A stretch of DNA of 49,368 nucleotides, from the NCBI GenBank assembly GCA_002170535.1, contig NHDW01000003.1:33780-83147 (forward strand), in the 5' to 3' direction. Source of the stretch: Methylococcaceae bacterium TMED69. Lineage in GTDB: Bacteria; Pseudomonadota; Gammaproteobacteria; Ga0077536. The translations under genes and the position numbers were made by a program. Positions 1-7,289 of this stretch are shown here, one piece after another; position 1 is the first letter of the stretch, and every line of letters begins with the position of its first letter. Below the pieces are notes generated by a model, which saw only the letters and a program-made list of their open reading frames with translations, did no database searches and was not told the DNA's origin.

Positions 1-350
1 TGGTCAAACGCTCTTTTATAATCCCCTGTTACAACAACCACCTCATTTTTGAACTCCAAGCGAACTTGTGATGAACCCAATATATGTCCTGCAGGGTGCA
101 AACTTACTTTTACGCTGTTAATATTTCTAGATTCGCCATAATTCAGACCTAAAATTTTAATCTTTGAGCCCAGTCTTTTCTTTAGAATGGGAACTCCGAA
201 GGTATTCGTGATGTAACTCTCACTGCCGGTTTTTGCATGATCTGCGTGCGCATGAGTGATCACAGCGGTCCCAACACCGCGATAGGGGTCTATATAAAAA
301 TTACCAATAGGGCAAAAAAGACCGTTGTCAGTCATGGAAATCAAAGTCAT
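1..350 (-). CDS. Ligase-associated DNA exonuclease (metallo-beta-lactamase fold), partial
   Basis: Reading the reverse strand from an ATG at 350 (alternative ATG at 335) gives an open frame that runs off the window edge; an in-frame TAA lies just upstream. The N-terminus has GLFCPIGNFYIDP, then VITHAHADHAKTGS (the HxHxDH metal-binding motif of beta-lactamase-fold nucleases), a PAGHILGSSQV segment and VVVVTGDYKR. This matches the YSH1/CPSF-like exonuclease that in many proteobacteria is encoded beside an ATP-dependent DNA ligase and an Lhr-type helicase, where it is thought to act in DNA repair. About 116 residues are visible, so most of the beta-CASP part is missing. The partner ligase and helicase would lie to the left of this window (inference). 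The family call is firm; the repair role is known only from family context. Confidence 0.85.
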   Translation of the reverse strand, partial: MTLISMTDNGLFCPIGNFYIDPYRGVGTAVITHAHADHAKTGSESYITNTFGVPILKKRLGSKIKILGLNYGESRNINSVKVSLHPAGHILGSSQVRLEFKNEVVVVTGDYKRAFD

Positions 351-459
351 TTGGATTACTCTTTATCGTATTACGAATCCAAATATATAAGCGACTTTAG
401 ATTGGATCTACCTGAACAAAAAAAACCGTAGTATAATTAAAAATAAAATGGTGGCTTTT

Positions 460-756
460 ATGGAATTAGACAAAATTCATCACATTGCTGTGCAAGTATC
501 AAATATAAAGAAATCCGTGGAGTGGTATAAGGCTAAATTCTCTTGTGAAGTTGATTACAGTGACTCGAGCTGGGCACTTTTAAGGTTTGCCAACGTGTCC
601 GTCGCGTTAGTTACGAAAAACGAACATCCACCTCACTATGCAATAGAGCGAGAATCGATCTCAGAATTTGGCGCACCGTTAACACATCGGGATGGGACCA
701 AGTCCGTCTATATCAGCGACTTAGATGATAATACAATCGAAATGTTAAAACTATGA
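460..756 (+). CDS. VOC-superfamily (glyoxalase/bleomycin resistance fold) protein
   Basis: A small protein of about 98 aa with the single-domain VOC pattern: it starts MELDKIHHIAVQV, has SVEWYKAKF, and ends NTIEMLKL. A His near residue 8 and the Glu near residue 94 are the usual metal-ligand positions. An ATG at 448 is in frame, but the ATG at 460 follows a GGTGG ribosome-binding-like sequence and fits the family start better. Its stop overlaps the start of the PQQ sugar dehydrogenase (ATGA), so the two are translationally coupled. Members include glyoxalase I, dioxygenases and antibiotic-binding proteins. Nothing in the sequence fixes the substrate; being co-expressed with a sugar dehydrogenase may point to carbonyl detoxification (inference). 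Confidence 0.75.
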   Translation: MELDKIHHIAVQVSNIKKSVEWYKAKFSCEVDYSDSSWALLRFANVSVALVTKNEHPPHYAIERESISEFGAPLTHRDGTKSVYISDLDDNTIEMLKL

Positions 757-1940
757 GAAAGAACGATATCAAAAGCACCCACTTTTACAAGAATTTCTTT
801 ATCAGTGTTTTTGTACTGAGTTTTTCATCACTGTTACTTATTAACACTTGCAATGGCGCATCCACGGGAACAAATGCCTTTTCTAGTAAACATTACGACT
901 TTAGCGTCAAAACAGTACTCAATAATCTAGACAACCCTTGGGGACTCGCTTTTGTGAATCCTGACCTAGCTTTAATAACTTTAAAAAACGGTGAAATTGT
1001 CAAATTTAACATGGCGGAAAATCAAGTTGCCAGGCTTTCTGGGCCTGTCGAGATTTCCAAATGTGGGCAAGGAGGACTGATGGATATAGCCTTACACCCA
1101 GATTTTGAGACAAACCAACTGGTATATTTCAGCTTCAGTAAAAGACGTGCAGGAAATTGTGGAACAGAAGTAGCGAGGGCTAATCTTACTGAAAATGGCT
1201 TGGAAAATACTGAAACAATTTTCATTGCCAATAGTAAAAATAAAGACCCCAGGCACTTTGGCTCTAGACTTTTATTTTTACAGGACAAAACTTTAGTGAT
1301 TACACTGGGAGATAGAGGACATCGCCCTAACGGACAAGATATCGAGACTCATCCGGGTTCAATCATTCGTATTAATGACGACGGAAGCCCAGCAAAAAAT
1401 AACCCGTTCTCAAAATCAGATAACCCTGATGTGCGGAAAGTCTTTTCCTGGGGACATCGAAATGTGCAAGGGGTTGCACTTCAAGAAAAAAAAATATGGG
1501 CGGTAGAACACGGACCGATGGGAGGTTGCGAATTAAACTTGATTCAACCCGGAAAGAATTACGGTTGGGCTGATGTAACTTACGGAAGAAACTATGTCAC
1601 TGGTACAAAAATCGGTTTAGGTATCGAAACCAAAGAGGGGATTGAAACCCCAATTTATCAATGGACACCTTCCAACGCTCCCTCCAGCCTCATGATTTAT
1701 CAAAAGGATACCTTTTCTAAATGGAAAGGCAGTTTTTTTGTTACGTCGCTAACTTATAATGTGATAACCAGACTTGAATTCAATGGTGCAACCATTGGCT
1801 CTGAGGAACGTTTGCTTGATGGAAAATACGGAAGACTAAGACTTGTTAGCACAGACTCAAACGGTTTCATTTATGTGTTAACAGACGGGTCAAACGCTAA
1901 ACTCTTAAAAATTGCACCCATAACTCAAAAAAGTTTTTAA
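753..1940 (+). CDS. PQQ-dependent soluble aldose/sorbosone dehydrogenase (GSDH family)
   Basis: A 395-aa exported protein. Residues 1-37 form a basic start, a long hydrophobic stretch and a likely cleavage region, so it is probably periplasmic. The rest is a six-bladed propeller of the YliI/GSDH type: NPWGLAFV (61-68), GQGGLMDIALHPDF, the catalytic-base region RHFGSRL (His168), ITLGDRG, VFSWGHRNVQG and the conserved EHGPMGGCELN...GKNYGWADVTYG block. The family oxidises sugars with the PQQ cofactor and passes electrons to quinone or cytochrome. No PQQ synthesis genes are in the window, so the cofactor must come from elsewhere in the genome or from outside. A Cys at 33 does not sit in a good lipobox, so a lipoprotein is less likely. 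Confidence 0.85.
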   Translation: MRKNDIKSTHFYKNFFISVFVLSFSSLLLINTCNGASTGTNAFSSKHYDFSVKTVLNNLDNPWGLAFVNPDLALITLKNGEIVKFNMAENQVARLSGPVEISKCGQGGLMDIALHPDFETNQLVYFSFSKRRAGNCGTEVARANLTENGLENTETIFIANSKNKDPRHFGSRLLFLQDKTLVITLGDRGHRPNGQDIETHPGSIIRINDDGSPAKNNPFSKSDNPDVRKVFSWGHRNVQGVALQEKKIWAVEHGPMGGCELNLIQPGKNYGWADVTYGRNYVTGTKIGLGIETKEGIETPIYQWTPSNAPSSLMIYQKDTFSKWKGSFFVTSLTYNVITRLEFNGATIGSEERLLDGKYGRLRLVSTDSNGFIYVLTDGSNAKLLKIAPITQKSF

Positions 1941-1945
1941 GAACT

Positions 1946-1971
1946 ATTGAGATTTCAATTTTAATCCCCAT
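1946..1971 (+). promoter_or_regulatory. Sigma-32-type heat-shock promoter for hsp20
   Basis: ATTGAGA (TTGAGA at 1947-1952) is followed after 13 bp by CCCCAT (1966-1971) and then ATAA. The enterobacterial RpoH consensus is CTTGAA, a 13-15 bp spacer, and CCCCATnT. The -10 core is perfect and the spacing is correct. Transcription would start near 1980, about 50 nt before the hsp20 ATG, in the gap after the sugar dehydrogenase stop. Confidence 0.7.
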
Positions 1972-1981
1972 ATAAATAATT

Positions 1982-2021
1982 AGCGGACATCGCTTTTACT
2001 AATATCTTGCTTAATAAGGAG
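1982..2021 (+). promoter_or_regulatory. ROSE-like RNA thermometer covering the hsp20 Shine-Dalgarno
   Basis: Two hairpins fill the predicted 5' leader. The first is AGCG-GACAT-CGCT (1982-1994). The second pairs CUUGCUU (2006-2012) with AAGGAG (2016-2021) across a 3-nt loop, leaving the central G of UUGCU bulged or mispaired. UUGCU opposite an AGGA Shine-Dalgarno is the signature of ROSE elements, which melt on heat shock to free the ribosome site of small heat-shock genes. The spacing from AAGGAG to the ATG is 8 nt. The leader is shorter than classical ROSE elements, which have three or four hairpins. Confidence 0.65.
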
Positions 2022-2029
2022 ATTATAAT

Positions 2030-2485
2030 ATGAATACAATAAGAACTTTTAGAAATGCACTTGAGTCTTTTGACTCCGAATTACTCAGTCCCTTCACAGT
2101 CGGGTTCGATAGAACCTTTGACAGACTTTGGGATTATGCAAATCACAATAATTCGACAACAAATTATCCCCCTTATAACGTCAAAAAGAACGAGGACACT
2201 AAATTTGTAATCGAAATGGCATTGGCCGGATTCAGTAGCTCGGACCTAGATATCGAAGTCTCAGATGGAATACTGACAGTTAGTTCTATAGATAACTCAA
2301 CTGGAGATGACGCTGACGGTAACACACTATATCACGGAATCGCCAAGCGACAATTCACAAAACGTTTTAGCTTGGCCGACGACATAATAGTTAAAGAGGC
2401 ATCTATCAAAGACGGCATGCTTTCTATAAATTTAGAGAGAGTGATTCCTGATGAGCGCAAGCCTAGGAAAATTTCTATAAATTAA
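2030..2485 (+). CDS. Hsp20/alpha-crystallin small heat-shock protein (IbpA-like)
   Basis: A 151-aa ATP-independent holdase. The N-terminus (FDRTFDRLWDYA) is like that of IbpA. The alpha-crystallin domain spans about residues 45-140, with PPYNVKKNEDTKFVIEMALAG at its start, the YHGIAKRQFTKRFSLADDI region that is typical of class A bacterial Hsp20 proteins, and the C-terminal RKISIN, which contains the I-x-I anchoring motif (ISI). A strong AAGGAG lies 8 nt upstream of the ATG. It is monocistronic, with a sigma-32-like promoter and a thermometer in the leader. The cytoplasmic role is to bind unfolding proteins for later refolding by DnaK and ClpB. The call is secure. Confidence 0.93.
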   Translation: MNTIRTFRNALESFDSELLSPFTVGFDRTFDRLWDYANHNNSTTNYPPYNVKKNEDTKFVIEMALAGFSSSDLDIEVSDGILTVSSIDNSTGDDADGNTLYHGIAKRQFTKRFSLADDIIVKEASIKDGMLSINLERVIPDERKPRKISIN

Positions 2486-2493
2486 AACACCAA

Positions 2494-2517
2494 GGAAGGA
2501 GGCTCTGACCTCCTTCC
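2494..2517 (+). terminator. GC-rich hairpin after hsp20
   Basis: GGAAGGAGG and CCTCCTTCC form a perfect 9-bp stem with a 6-nt loop, 8 nt after the hsp20 stop. No T-tract follows, so it may act as a 3' stabilising hairpin or a weak terminator rather than a classical intrinsic terminator. Confidence 0.55.
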
Positions 2518-2562
2518 AACTCATAGCTTTCAAAATGTGCCGTTTTTTAGCATACTGTCTTC

Positions 2563-3822
2563 ATGGAAACGATAATAACTATAATTGTCTTCGCCTCGCT
2601 ACTAGTTGCAGGGAGTATTTCTTTTTATAAAATCTACAAAACCAAACAAAGTGAAATTAAAGAAAAAGACGAAGTAATCCGAAAGCTTGAAAAACAGAAT
2701 TTGCAACTATCGATAGAGTCAAAAAAAGATAGTGAATTTGCTCGTCAAAAAATTAATTTTCTAGAGGAACATGATAAACAATTTAATGAAAAATGGTCGC
2801 AACTGACAAAACAAATATTTAATACCAATCAAGACATTTTTGAAACTCGTAGTAAAAAAACAGTCTCTTCGTTAATGGAGCCTTATGAAAAACAATTAAA
2901 AGAATTTAAGCAATCAGTCGATGGCTTTAACAGGCAAAACCAAGATCTTCGAGTGGAATTGAAGACTCAAATCAACGGCCTAAAAGATCTGAACCTTCAA
3001 ATGAATGAACAGGCTGAATCACTCTCTAAAGCACTACTAGGCGACAGTAAAATAAGAGGTAATTGGGGAGAAGAAAAACTTGAATTAATACTAGATTTCT
3101 ATGGCCTTCAAGAAGGACTTGATTATACGAAACAAGCTGGTTATGAAGATGAACAAGGTAAAAGAAAAATTCCTGACATTATTATAAATTTACCTGGGAA
3201 CAGAAAGATAATAGTTGATTCGAAAGTTTCGCTAGTAGATTACGTTAACTACCACAACGGTGATGATAACAGTAATAAACAGCAAGCACTGAAAAGCCAC
3301 ATCCAATCATTAAAAAGACACATAAAAGAGTTATCAGATAAAGATTACAGCCAATTCGGCTCATTCGATCATGTTGTAATGTTCGTTCCGATTGAGCCCG
3401 CATTAAATATCGCTTTAAGTCACGACTTAGACCTCTCAAAATTCGCAATCGAGAATAACGTGATGTTGACCGGACCAAATAATTTTATGTATTTAACCTT
3501 GATGTTTAGTTCCATTCTTCGCGAATATAGACAAGATCAAAATGTTCTAAAAATAGCGGAGGCTGGTGGGAAAATTCACGATCAAATTGTTTTGCTTATT
3601 GAAGGGCTGAAGCAAGCGCAACATTATTTTAATAAGACAAATGAAAGTTTTGATAAAATATATAATCGCCTTATTTCCGGACGCGGCAACCTGATGGACA
3701 AAGCTGAAAAATTAAAACAACTGGGTGCAAAAGTTAAAAGAAAACTTCCAGATTCATTGGAGACAATTACAAAAAAACCCGGTGAAAATGTCAAAACTCT
3801 CCTTGAGAAAAAAAATAATTAA
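2563..3822 (+). CDS. rmuC: DNA recombination protein RmuC
   Basis: A 419-aa protein. Residues 3-23 form one N-terminal membrane helix. Residues about 28-160 are a charged coiled coil rich in K/E/Q. From about 160 the RmuC domain begins with LLGDSKIRGNWGEEKLE, followed by IPDIIINLPGNRKIIVDSKVSL, FVPIEPALNIAL, and NNFMYLTLMFSSILREYR. RmuC limits recombination between inverted repeats and carries a PD-(D/E)xK-like nuclease-related core; the Asp and Asp-Ser-Lys residues of that core are visible. It stands alone, with its stop 3 nt from the stop of the convergent aldehyde dehydrogenase. Length and motif order are normal for the family. Confidence 0.92.
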   Translation: METIITIIVFASLLVAGSISFYKIYKTKQSEIKEKDEVIRKLEKQNLQLSIESKKDSEFARQKINFLEEHDKQFNEKWSQLTKQIFNTNQDIFETRSKKTVSSLMEPYEKQLKEFKQSVDGFNRQNQDLRVELKTQINGLKDLNLQMNEQAESLSKALLGDSKIRGNWGEEKLELILDFYGLQEGLDYTKQAGYEDEQGKRKIPDIIINLPGNRKIIVDSKVSLVDYVNYHNGDDNSNKQQALKSHIQSLKRHIKELSDKDYSQFGSFDHVVMFVPIEPALNIALSHDLDLSKFAIENNVMLTGPNNFMYLTLMFSSILREYRQDQNVLKIAEAGGKIHDQIVLLIEGLKQAQHYFNKTNESFDKIYNRLISGRGNLMDKAEKLKQLGAKVKRKLPDSLETITKKPGENVKTLLEKKNN

Positions 3823-3825
3823 CAA

Positions 3826-5304
3826 TCACAATTTCATGATAAACGGGTTTTCTTTTGACAATTCGTGATTAATCCAAACTGATTTAACTTCCAAAAATTC
3901 TTTAATCGCTTCCTTCCCATTTTCTCGACCCTCCCCACTTCTCTTAAACCCACCGAACGGCGCAGTATAACTTAAAGCTCTATAAGTATTTACCCATACA
4001 GTTCCTGCTCGCAATTTTTCTGACATACGAAGTGCTCTGCCAATATCATTAGTCCATACGCCAGCTGCTAAGCCATAAACAATATCATTCCCAATTTTCA
4101 CCGCTTCAGCCTCATCCTCAAAGGGAATGATAGACAGTATCGGTCCAAAAACTTCTTCCTGCGCGATCCTCATATCATTAGAAACACCAGTAAAAATTGT
4201 TGGCTCCACGAATCTGTCCCCCGATACATTTGATCCTTCATATTTCTTACCTCCCAGTACGCATCGAGCCCCTTCCTCCTTTGCGATATTGATATATTCC
4301 AAAACTTTTTGAAATTGAGGAGGTGTAGTGACAGGGCCAACATGCGTGTCTGCTAACATGGGATCCCCAATTTTTGCCTCACTGGCAATCTCTACAAGTC
4401 TCTTGACAAACTTATCGTGAATATTTTTCTGAACCAGCAATCTGGAACCTGCGATACATGTTTGGCCGGTAGCCGCAAATATACCCGAGATGGCACCAAT
4501 AATTGCAGCTTCAAAATCAGCATCGTCAAAAACTATGTTGGGTGATTTCCCACCCAACTCCAGTGTTACAGGCATAATTTTTTTTGCTGCAAGTTCCTTA
4601 ATTTTAGCGCCAGAAACATCCGAACCGGTGAATGCTATCTTGGCAACGTCAGGATGCTCTACCAAAGACTGGCCCACATCATTGCCAAAACCTGCAACGG
4701 TATTAACGACCCCTTTTGGCATTCCAACCTCCAGGATTAATTTCATAAATTCTAACGTAGAGGCTGAGGTATATTCCGAGGGCTTAATAACCACAGTATT
4801 ACCAGCTGCTAGAGCAGGTGCGAGTTTAAAAGCTAAAAGTAATAGCGGTGAATTCCATGCAGTGATGAGTCCAATCACGCCAAGAGGTTCATATCGCGTG
4901 TAATTAAAAATGCCTTTTTTAGTTGCAGGGAGAACAGAACCCTCGATTTTATCGGCCAGGCCGCCATAATATCTGTACCACTCTGCCATAACCTTTGTTT
5001 GAGCACTCATCTCCGCAAACAGCTTGCCGTTATCTTTAGTTTCTATACGTCCCAATGCTTCCGACTCTCTTTCAATTAGTTCGGATAGTTTAACCAATAT
5101 TTTCCCTCGTTCTGTAGGGGTATACTCACCCCACTCGCCATCCAAAGCAGTCTTTGCTTGCGCCACTGCATTATCAACTTCTTCAGAACTACCTTTCGAG
5201 ACACGTGCCCACTGCTCTCCCGTATAAGGGTTTTCAGACTCAAACCATTGTCCCGAAGCTGAGGTGACCCATTCATTACCTATAAAGTGCAAATATTCAT
5301 TCAT
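3826..5304 (-). CDS. NAD(P)-dependent aldehyde dehydrogenase
   Basis: A 492-aa ALDH-superfamily enzyme that oxidises an aldehyde to a carboxylate. Visible residues are the oxyanion Asn151 in TAWNSPLLLL, the NAD-binding IKPSEYTSAST, the FTGSDVSGAKI loop, the general base Glu249 in LELGGKSPNIVFDDAD, and the nucleophile Cys283 in GQTCIAGSR. The C-terminal VNTYRALSYTAPFGGFKRSGEGREN resembles the DhaS-like ALDHs seen in marine bacteria. It is the last gene of a four-gene reverse operon (barrel, DOPA-dioxygenase-like, TIGR03643-like, ALDH) and would oxidise a semialdehyde produced by ring cleavage or by the divergent BVMO (inference). Substrate unknown. Confidence 0.9.
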   Translation of the reverse strand: MNEYLHFIGNEWVTSASGQWFESENPYTGEQWARVSKGSSEEVDNAVAQAKTALDGEWGEYTPTERGKILVKLSELIERESEALGRIETKDNGKLFAEMSAQTKVMAEWYRYYGGLADKIEGSVLPATKKGIFNYTRYEPLGVIGLITAWNSPLLLLAFKLAPALAAGNTVVIKPSEYTSASTLEFMKLILEVGMPKGVVNTVAGFGNDVGQSLVEHPDVAKIAFTGSDVSGAKIKELAAKKIMPVTLELGGKSPNIVFDDADFEAAIIGAISGIFAATGQTCIAGSRLLVQKNIHDKFVKRLVEIASEAKIGDPMLADTHVGPVTTPPQFQKVLEYINIAKEEGARCVLGGKKYEGSNVSGDRFVEPTIFTGVSNDMRIAQEEVFGPILSIIPFEDEAEAVKIGNDIVYGLAAGVWTNDIGRALRMSEKLRAGTVWVNTYRALSYTAPFGGFKRSGEGRENGKEAIKEFLEVKSVWINHELSKENPFIMKL

Positions 5305-5319
5305 AATTCTTTCCTAATA

Positions 5320-5550
5320 TTATTTATAAAATTCTCTTCTGTCAGAAAAATCCCGTACTCTTTTTCGCCATCTTCTGTAGCTCTTAGGCGATATACTTTT
5401 TCTCATTAATTTCTTGACCTCTTGTTCACTAAGCCCAAACCTATTTTTTATACTATCAAAGGAGACGTCATCTGAAAGTGCCATTTGAATAATTTCATCT
5501 TTACTAAAATTGATTTCATCCGAAAATATATCTTGTGTTTTCTCTTTCAT
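5320..5550 (-). CDS. Small TIGR03643/DUF2805-type protein
   Basis: A 76-aa cytoplasmic protein. It contains a predicted helix-turn-helix-like core (IIQMALSDDVSFDSIKNRFG, then LSEQEVKKLMRKSISPKSYRRWRKRV), which is the conserved pattern of this uncharacterised family. The C-terminus is very basic. Its ATG overlaps the stop of the DOPA-dioxygenase-like gene by 4 nt, and the aldehyde dehydrogenase starts 15 nt downstream, so it is co-translated with them. The function is unknown; nucleic-acid binding is plausible from the fold and charge. Confidence 0.75.
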   Translation of the reverse strand: MKEKTQDIFSDEINFSKDEIIQMALSDDVSFDSIKNRFGLSEQEVKKLMRKSISPKSYRRWRKRVRDFSDRREFYK

Positions 5551-5873
5551 TCTTCTTCGAAAATTTCCAGATTAAGTTTCAACTCATTCCCTAACCACCT
5601 TGCCCCAAGTGTATGATCATAAAGATCACCTTCTTTCGTTATTTGGTGCAAAAGAATACTCAGTCCATTTCTGTGAGTTTTAAGGAACGCTTCTACAAAA
5701 TTTTTATTAGAATCATCGAAGCTCACTTGATACATAGGAAAGGTATGCGGGCCAACTTGCGTATCGTGGATTTTTCCTAACCCACACTTATTATTATGTA
5801 AGGGTATCCGCAATTCGAGTGCTATCTCTTTTTCAAATTTACTAGTCCAATAAATATGGGCATGATACTTCAT
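5547..5873 (-). CDS. DOPA 4,5-dioxygenase-like aromatic ring-cleavage protein
   Basis: A 108-aa single-domain protein with the DOPA-dioxygenase family pattern: HAHIYW at the N-terminus (His4, His6), GKIHDTQVGPHTFPMYQVSF, a central LSILLHQIT and YDHTLGARWLG. The conserved histidines are the candidate Fe(II) ligands. Fungal members open the ring of DOPA in betalain synthesis; the bacterial ones are mostly uncharacterised and assumed to be extradiol-type dioxygenases. The gene starts 4 nt after the stop of the outer-membrane barrel gene and overlaps the next gene by 4 nt. With an aldehyde dehydrogenase in the operon, a small aromatic-cleavage pathway is plausible (inference). Confidence 0.8.
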   Translation of the reverse strand: MKYHAHIYWTSKFEKEIALELRIPLHNNKCGLGKIHDTQVGPHTFPMYQVSFDDSNKNFVEAFLKTHRNGLSILLHQITKEGDLYDHTLGARWLGNELKLNLEIFEEE

Positions 5874-5877
5874 TTAA

Positions 5878-7182
5878 TTAAAAATTATAAGATAAGAAAG
5901 TCTGCACTACAAAAAAATCATCGTTACCAAAAATTTCCTTTGCGGCGGATCTTGGCTTCGAAAGAGCAAAGCCAAAATAACCATAAAAACCAGTGGGCTT
6001 CATTTGTTCTATCCCCACATTTAGTTCACTAGACCATTTCTTTGAATTCACCCTTTGGCCAAAATAGTGTTTTTCGTTTAATTCATGGTCATAGTAGTAA
6101 ATCACAGCAAACGAAGTTTTTGATAAAGGCAGTTTCAATTTAAACATCTGCGTTATCTGATTGCTATTAAAAAGATGATATTCACCGGCTATCTCACCTT
6201 GATACCAAGTATCCCATCCTCTCTTAAAAATAGTGTAGTAGAGGCCGCGATATCCCTCGTTTTTTTCTGTCCCCAAATCATCTCCCGACAAGTTTGAATA
6301 GCGATAATTAATTATCGGTTTATAAGAGCCAAAAAGAATTTCGTATTCATTCTCTATATACCAACCAAACGCTTGATTTTTACGACCGCCACCTTGATCA
6401 TCGACGCCTTTTTGTAAAACCCATTCACCAAAAAACTTTAACCCGTTTATTTGAACTGGACGAAAGTCTGCTATACGAAAACTCCAGGCTTGCAGGCCTC
6501 TTAAGTTGAAGGCGTCACCTTCTAAAACATGAACAGTTGAAAAACCCAACTCACCATAAATATCGTCTAAATATTCGAAATTGACACCAACAATCCTGCC
6601 ATCCCGAAAATCATTATCAGTTCTCAGCCAAAAAAACTCCGTTAAAAATTGATTTAAATTTAATCGAAGAACTAATGAATTACGCCACGCCGAGAATGCA
6701 CCAATCCAATACTGACCATTTTCTGCCCCTTGATTATAATTGCCATCACCTATTATAAAACCATCACCAATAGTAAAGTCCTGCGCCCCCACTGAGATAT
6801 CTAAAATAGAATTTTTCCAACCGATATAAGAATGATCAAAGTCCAGTGATTGGTCCCCGGATTTTGCAACTTGACCGCTAATTTCACCATCTAGGGAAGT
6901 TGTAGCAGCGACTATAGAGACACCACTATAAACATTTGAACTTGGCAGATTTATTTGCGTTTTCAAGCTGGGCTTTGCAGCTATCGACAACGTTGATCGG
7001 CTCTTTTCATCAGTTGAGTCTATAGCTCCAAAACCATAGTTTAATCCGGAGCCATATTGAAGACCAAGTAATAACTGAATAGATGGATCTAATTTAATTT
7101 CATCGATTAGATCAGCAGCAGTCGAAGACGCTGCTAAAACGCCTCCTAGCATCAAAACAACATTAAAAGATATCTTTTTCAT
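5878..7182 (-). CDS. Outer-membrane beta-barrel, porin/alginate-export-like
   Basis: A 434-aa exported protein with a clear signal peptide (MKKISFNVVLMLGGVLAASSTAA) and a final SYNF, the C-terminal Phe signature recognised by the BAM machinery. The body is made of alternating hydrophobic strands with aromatic girdles, for example YIGWKNSILDISVGAQDF, GDGFIIGDGN, WRNSLVLRLN and FYGYFGFALS. The GDGFIIGDGN and WIGAF..WRNS stretches recall alginate-export/outer-membrane porins. It is the first gene of the reverse operon, so it probably admits that pathway's substrate. The family is not certain; it could equally be called a DUF-type barrel. Its promoter must lie in the 107-bp gap shared with the divergent BVMO. 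Confidence 0.7.
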   Translation of the reverse strand: MKKISFNVVLMLGGVLAASSTAADLIDEIKLDPSIQLLLGLQYGSGLNYGFGAIDSTDEKSRSTLSIAAKPSLKTQINLPSSNVYSGVSIVAATTSLDGEISGQVAKSGDQSLDFDHSYIGWKNSILDISVGAQDFTIGDGFIIGDGNYNQGAENGQYWIGAFSAWRNSLVLRLNLNQFLTEFFWLRTDNDFRDGRIVGVNFEYLDDIYGELGFSTVHVLEGDAFNLRGLQAWSFRIADFRPVQINGLKFFGEWVLQKGVDDQGGGRKNQAFGWYIENEYEILFGSYKPIINYRYSNLSGDDLGTEKNEGYRGLYYTIFKRGWDTWYQGEIAGEYHLFNSNQITQMFKLKLPLSKTSFAVIYYYDHELNEKHYFGQRVNSKKWSSELNVGIEQMKPTGFYGYFGFALSKPRSAAKEIFGNDDFFVVQTFLSYNF

Positions 7183-7289
7183 TAATATATATTAAACTAA
7201 ATTGCATAATCAGGAGCAAAACTCCCTTGAATTATTTTTGTTTTATTGGGAATATTTAAATAGTAATGGTTTTAAAGGATTTTTGAAGA

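Noticed and set aside
237-431. Plus-strand frame of 64 codons over the exonuclease start
   Set aside because: It is the complement of the metallo-beta-lactamase-fold gene at 1-350, which has clear metal-binding motifs.
4490-4903. Long antisense open frame inside the aldehyde dehydrogenase
   Set aside because: No motif, no ribosome site, and the opposite strand carries an intact ALDH with all catalytic residues.
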